From the NCBI RefSeq assembly GCF_014451325.2, contig NZ_JACSCH020000002.1, positions 248,001 through 312,000 on the forward strand: a stretch of DNA of 64,000 nt, in the 5' to 3' direction. Positions within the stretch are counted from its first letter, which is position 1. Each line of letters starts with the position of its first letter. Positions 61,935 to 64,000 of this stretch are shown here, piece after piece. This stretch comes from Streptomyces sp. CB02980 (GTDB lineage Bacteria; Actinomycetota; Actinomycetes; Streptomycetales; Streptomycetaceae). Under the pieces are notes generated by a model. That model saw nothing but the letters and a program-made list of their open reading frames with translations, was not told where the DNA came from and did not search any database. Position numbers and translations under genes: made by a program.

Positions 61935-62306
61935 ATGCACGATCCCAATCCCAGGCTTCCCAGGCTCACCGATCAGGAACGGAAGATCCTCGAGGGGATC
62001 GAAGCGGGCCTTCGCGGCGACGCCTCCCTCGATCGCAGGCTGCGTTCGCTCGGACACACCGTCGCGGGTACGGCAGGCACGGGAGGCACCCGGGGCGGGG
62101 TCCTGCGACATCGCCTCGGCTGGTTCACCGCCGTCCTCGGCATCGCGTGCGTGGCCCTGTTCCTCCTCGCGGCCGCGTCCTCGTCGTCCGCCCCGCTGTG
62201 GCTCTTCGCCGCGGTGTGGGTGGTCACCGCGGTGTGCCTGATGCGGCTGCTGCTGGGGGCGGTGGCCCGCCGAAGGAGCGCGGCGGCGCGGCGGAGAGCG
62301 GACTGA
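61935..62306 (+). CDS. DUF3040 membrane protein
   Basis: 123 aa. N-terminal acidic/basic segment LTDQERKILEGIEAGL typical of DUF3040, then two hydrophobic segments (about residues 62-82 and 88-108), and an Arg-rich C-terminus. Common in actinomycetes; function unknown. GGGAG precedes ATG 61935. It lies 29 bp after the NmrA-like gene and may be co-transcribed. Confidence 0.82.
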   Translation: MHDPNPRLPRLTDQERKILEGIEAGLRGDASLDRRLRSLGHTVAGTAGTGGTRGGVLRHRLGWFTAVLGIACVALFLLAAASSSSAPLWLFAAVWVVTAVCLMRLLLGAVARRRSAAARRRAD

Positions 62307-62457
62307 ACGCGCTCGGCGCGGGCCGGAACGCGACCCCGCCGAGCCGTCGACGCCCACAGCCACGCACGGGGCACGCCGCATGAACCCCGGCATCAAGGGC
62401 AGTGGCCCTTGGAAGGGAAGCGGACCCGGCGCGGGAATCGACGGAAGGAACCCGATC

Positions 62458-62646
62458 ATGCGCAAGAGCACCGTGCAGAAGGGCAAGGGAACCGTCAAGG
62501 AGGCGGCGGGGAGGGCCACCGGAAACGAGCGCCTGGAGGCGGAGGGCAAGGCCGACCAGATGGCGGCCGAGGCCCGAGCGGCGATCGAGCGGGTGCACGA
62601 GAGCGCGCAGAAGGCGCGCGACGACATGAAGCGAAGCAGCTCCTGA
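62458..62646 (+). CDS. CsbD-family stress protein
   Basis: 62 aa, highly charged and helical (KGKGTVKEAAGRATGNERLE), the standard CsbD length and pattern. CsbD proteins are sigma-B-type stress-induced in Bacillus; the biochemical role is unknown. ATG 62458 with AAGGAA upstream; an in-frame ATG at 62380 would add a Gly/Pro-rich tail and is unlikely. The last 17 bp, stop included, are repeated 32 bp downstream. Confidence 0.85.
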   Translation: MRKSTVQKGKGTVKEAAGRATGNERLEAEGKADQMAAEARAAIERVHESAQKARDDMKRSSS

Positions 62647-62679
62647 GGGCCGGCTCCACCGAGCGAAGCAGCTCCTGAG
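62631..62679. repeat. 3'-end echo of csbD with stop codon
   Basis: GCGAAGCAGCTCCTGAG at 62631-62647 contains the csbD stop codon and recurs exactly at 62663-62679, 32 bp on. A shorter CTCCTGAG copy follows at 62688. Confidence 0.85.
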
Positions 62680-63044
62680 CGCCGGGCCTCCTGAGCGGCT
62701 CATCTCCCGATGAGCAGCCGATGGCCTCCGGACGTCAGCCCCTGACCGTCGTCGGCGCAGGCCCGTCGGGCCAGGCGGGTGGAAGCGTTGCGTTCCTCCG
62801 CCCGGTGGAGCACCACATCACCCCGCCTGACCACGCCTGCGTCGATGCGCGAGTCGGCGCTGCGCCCGGGATCATTCGCTTCTCACATGATGACCTGTCA
62901 AACGGTCGGGGAATTCCTGCCGGTTACACCTCTGGGGCGCGAGGGGGTTCTGCCGGAGGCACGCCGAGAAAACCCTTGGACGGCATACGTCCCCACACGG
63001 AAAACTGCCCATCCTGTCCACTTTGATCCGAAAGGCAGGATTGG
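62680..63044. other. 365-bp spacer of lower GC before ABC exporter
   Basis: No supported gene. The part from about 62870 to 63040 is AT-richer than the rest of the window and should hold the exporter's promoter. A frame at 62721-63026 exists but has no ribosome-binding site or family. No tRNA or terminator is recognised. Confidence 0.5.
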
Positions 63045-64000
63045 ATGGGAACACCCGAATCGCGCAAGAGTTCGCCGGGCAGGGGCTCGGTACTCCTCGC
63101 GCTTCGCTTCTACACACGGGAGCTGACCCGCCTCAAGTGGTGGACCGTGCCCGCGATGCTGCTCCCGGCACTGGGCAACATCGGAATCTTCTACATCGTG
63201 CCGCTGATCGTCGCCAAGCTCGTCGGCCGCATCGCGGGGGACTCCGGAGGTGGCGCCGGAGGTGGCATCGGGGATGGCATCGGCCCGATGCTGCCGTACG
63301 TCCTCGGGTTCGCCGGTGTGCTGCTCTTCGCCGAGGCGCTGTGGCGCGTCGGGCTGCACTGTCTGAACCGGCTGGACGCGCTCGGCATCGAGCACCTGTA
63401 CGTGATCGGGATGGACGCGCTGTTCGCCAAGGACGCCGCCTTCTTCCACGACAACTTCGCCGGCTCGCTGACCAAGCGGGTCCTCAGCTTCGCCTCGCGG
63501 TTCGAGGAGTTCGTCGACACGCTCACCTTCTCGGTGATGGGCAAGTTCGTGCCCCTGGTGTTCGCGTCGGTGGTGCTGTGGATGTACGAACCCCTGCTCG
63601 TGGTCGGTCTCCTGACGATGATCGCGGTCACGTCGCTGTGCGTACGGCCCCTGATCCGTCGCCGCCAGGCACTCGTCGACCGACGCGAGGAGGCGATCGC
63701 CCGGGTGTCGGGCCACGTCTCCGACAGCCTGATGAACATGGACACGGTCCGGTCGTTCGCCGCAGAGGAACGCGAGGCAGCCGAACACCGCTCCCGGGTG
63801 GCCGAATCGCGCCGCCTCACGTTGCGTTCGTGGGACTACGGCAACCTGCGCATCGACACGCTGATCGCACCGATGTCCGTGCTGACCAACGTCCTCGGCC
63901 TGGTGCTCGCGCTCTCTCTCGGCGCGGGGGAACACGGAGTGGAGGCCGTCGTCGTCGCCTTCACCTACTACTCCAACGCCACACGCATCATGTTCGAGTT
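63045..64000 (+). CDS. ABC exporter, membrane domain; 3' end cut by window edge
   Basis: 318 codons from ATG 63045, open to the window edge. It has the layout of a type I (ABCB/MsbA-like) exporter transmembrane domain: helices at about residues 35-58 and 83-105, then LFAKDAAFFHDNFAGSLTKR (the usual FFxxxxxGxLxxR coupling region), further helices near 160-195, and VSDSLMNMDTVRSFAAEEREA. A Gly-rich insert (GGGAGGGIGDGIG) lies in the first extracellular loop. The nucleotide-binding domain is outside the window. Substrate unknown. Confidence 0.85.
   Translation, partial: MGTPESRKSSPGRGSVLLALRFYTRELTRLKWWTVPAMLLPALGNIGIFYIVPLIVAKLVGRIAGDSGGGAGGGIGDGIGPMLPYVLGFAGVLLFAEALWRVGLHCLNRLDALGIEHLYVIGMDALFAKDAAFFHDNFAGSLTKRVLSFASRFEEFVDTLTFSVMGKFVPLVFASVVLWMYEPLLVVGLLTMIAVTSLCVRPLIRRRQALVDRREEAIARVSGHVSDSLMNMDTVRSFAAEEREAAEHRSRVAESRRLTLRSWDYGNLRIDTLIAPMSVLTNVLGLVLALSLGAGEHGVEAVVVAFTYYSNATRIMFE

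Noticed and set aside
60952..62646. Including the NmrA-like, DUF3040 and CsbD genes in the biosynthetic operon
   Set aside because: A 248-bp gap follows the MFS gene, the products are generic redox or stress proteins, and no coupling is seen.
62721..63026. 101-codon plus-strand frame upstream of the ABC exporter
   Set aside because: No ribosome-binding site, no family, poor codon bias in an AT-richer spacer that more likely holds the exporter promoter.

Overview
The window is a high-GC actinobacterial chromosome segment, almost certainly Streptomyces. The signs are heavy use of G/C at third codon positions, many GTG starts, many 4-nt ATGA/GTGA stop-start overlaps, twin-arginine secreted hydrolases, an FHA/Ser-Thr kinase pair, an AfsR-like STAND ATPase, a LitR/ECF-sigma light-response locus and a SigK/RskA pair. 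I saw no rRNA, tRNA, CRISPR array, integrase or intact insertion sequence. Both window edges cut a gene: an acyl-CoA dehydrogenase on the left and an ABC exporter on the right.

Layout. 1-2.6 kb: acyl-CoA dehydrogenase/quinone reductase operon. 2.7-5.8 kb: XRE-cupin regulator divergent from a thioredoxin-reductase-like flavoprotein, then VOC and GNAT proteins. 5.8-8.9 kb: PIG-L deacetylase/SIS isomerase pair and an alpha/beta hydrolase. 9-10.5 kb: secreted CBM-GH5 cellulase. 10.7-13.1 kb: OpuC/ProX-type osmolyte importer with no ATPase gene. 13.2-14.5 kb: VOC protein and nadE. 14.8-19.9 kb: two sulfite-oxidase-fold molybdoenzymes flanking a STAND ATPase. 19.9-25.5 kb: light/photo-oxidative locus (LitS-like sigma, LitR/CarH-like B12 regulator, photolyase, SDR-DUF2867, MarR). 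25.8-27.9 kb: MMPL exporter. 27.9-30.1 kb: fasciclin lipoprotein with sigK-rskA. 30.2-33.5 kb: gluABCD-type amino-acid importer. 33.7-39.2 kb: hydrolase, orphan cNMP-binding protein, fused AccD/AccA-type carboxyltransferase, TrmO and an FAD monooxygenase. 39.2-43.7 kb: secreted GH8, small secreted protein, AraC regulator, AI-2E permease. 43.9-46.1 kb: Ser/Thr kinase and FHA protein. 46.3-51.6 kb: three secreted enzymes (GH43-like, lytic transglycosylase, M23 peptidase), each carrying a seven-repeat beta-propeller lectin; the latter two share almost identical propeller DNA. 51.7-52.7 kb: TAT-exported esterase.

52.9-60.7 kb is the most unusual region. It is a compact divergent gene set: phosphopantetheinyl transferase, a free-standing ACP, a class II aaRS-like amino acid:[carrier protein] ligase, a PhyH-type Fe/2OG dioxygenase, a giant fusion of a GT-A-like domain, an NRPS condensation domain and what looks like a relic of an adenylation C-terminal subdomain, and an MFS exporter. 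I infer a small NRPS-like pathway in which an aaRS-like ligase, not an A domain, loads the carrier protein; the tethered amino acid is then hydroxylated, condensed and exported. Two DasR-like palindromes lie in its divergent promoters. 60.9-64 kb: NmrA-like protein, DUF3040, CsbD and the start of an ABC exporter.

Two non-coding themes recur. Short GC-rich direct repeats copy the 3' end of a gene, stop codon included, just downstream of it (permease near 12.4 kb, nadE, molybdoenzyme near 14.8 kb, CsbD). A roughly 60-bp IS5-type MITE flanked by CTAG sits exactly at the photolyase stop codon.
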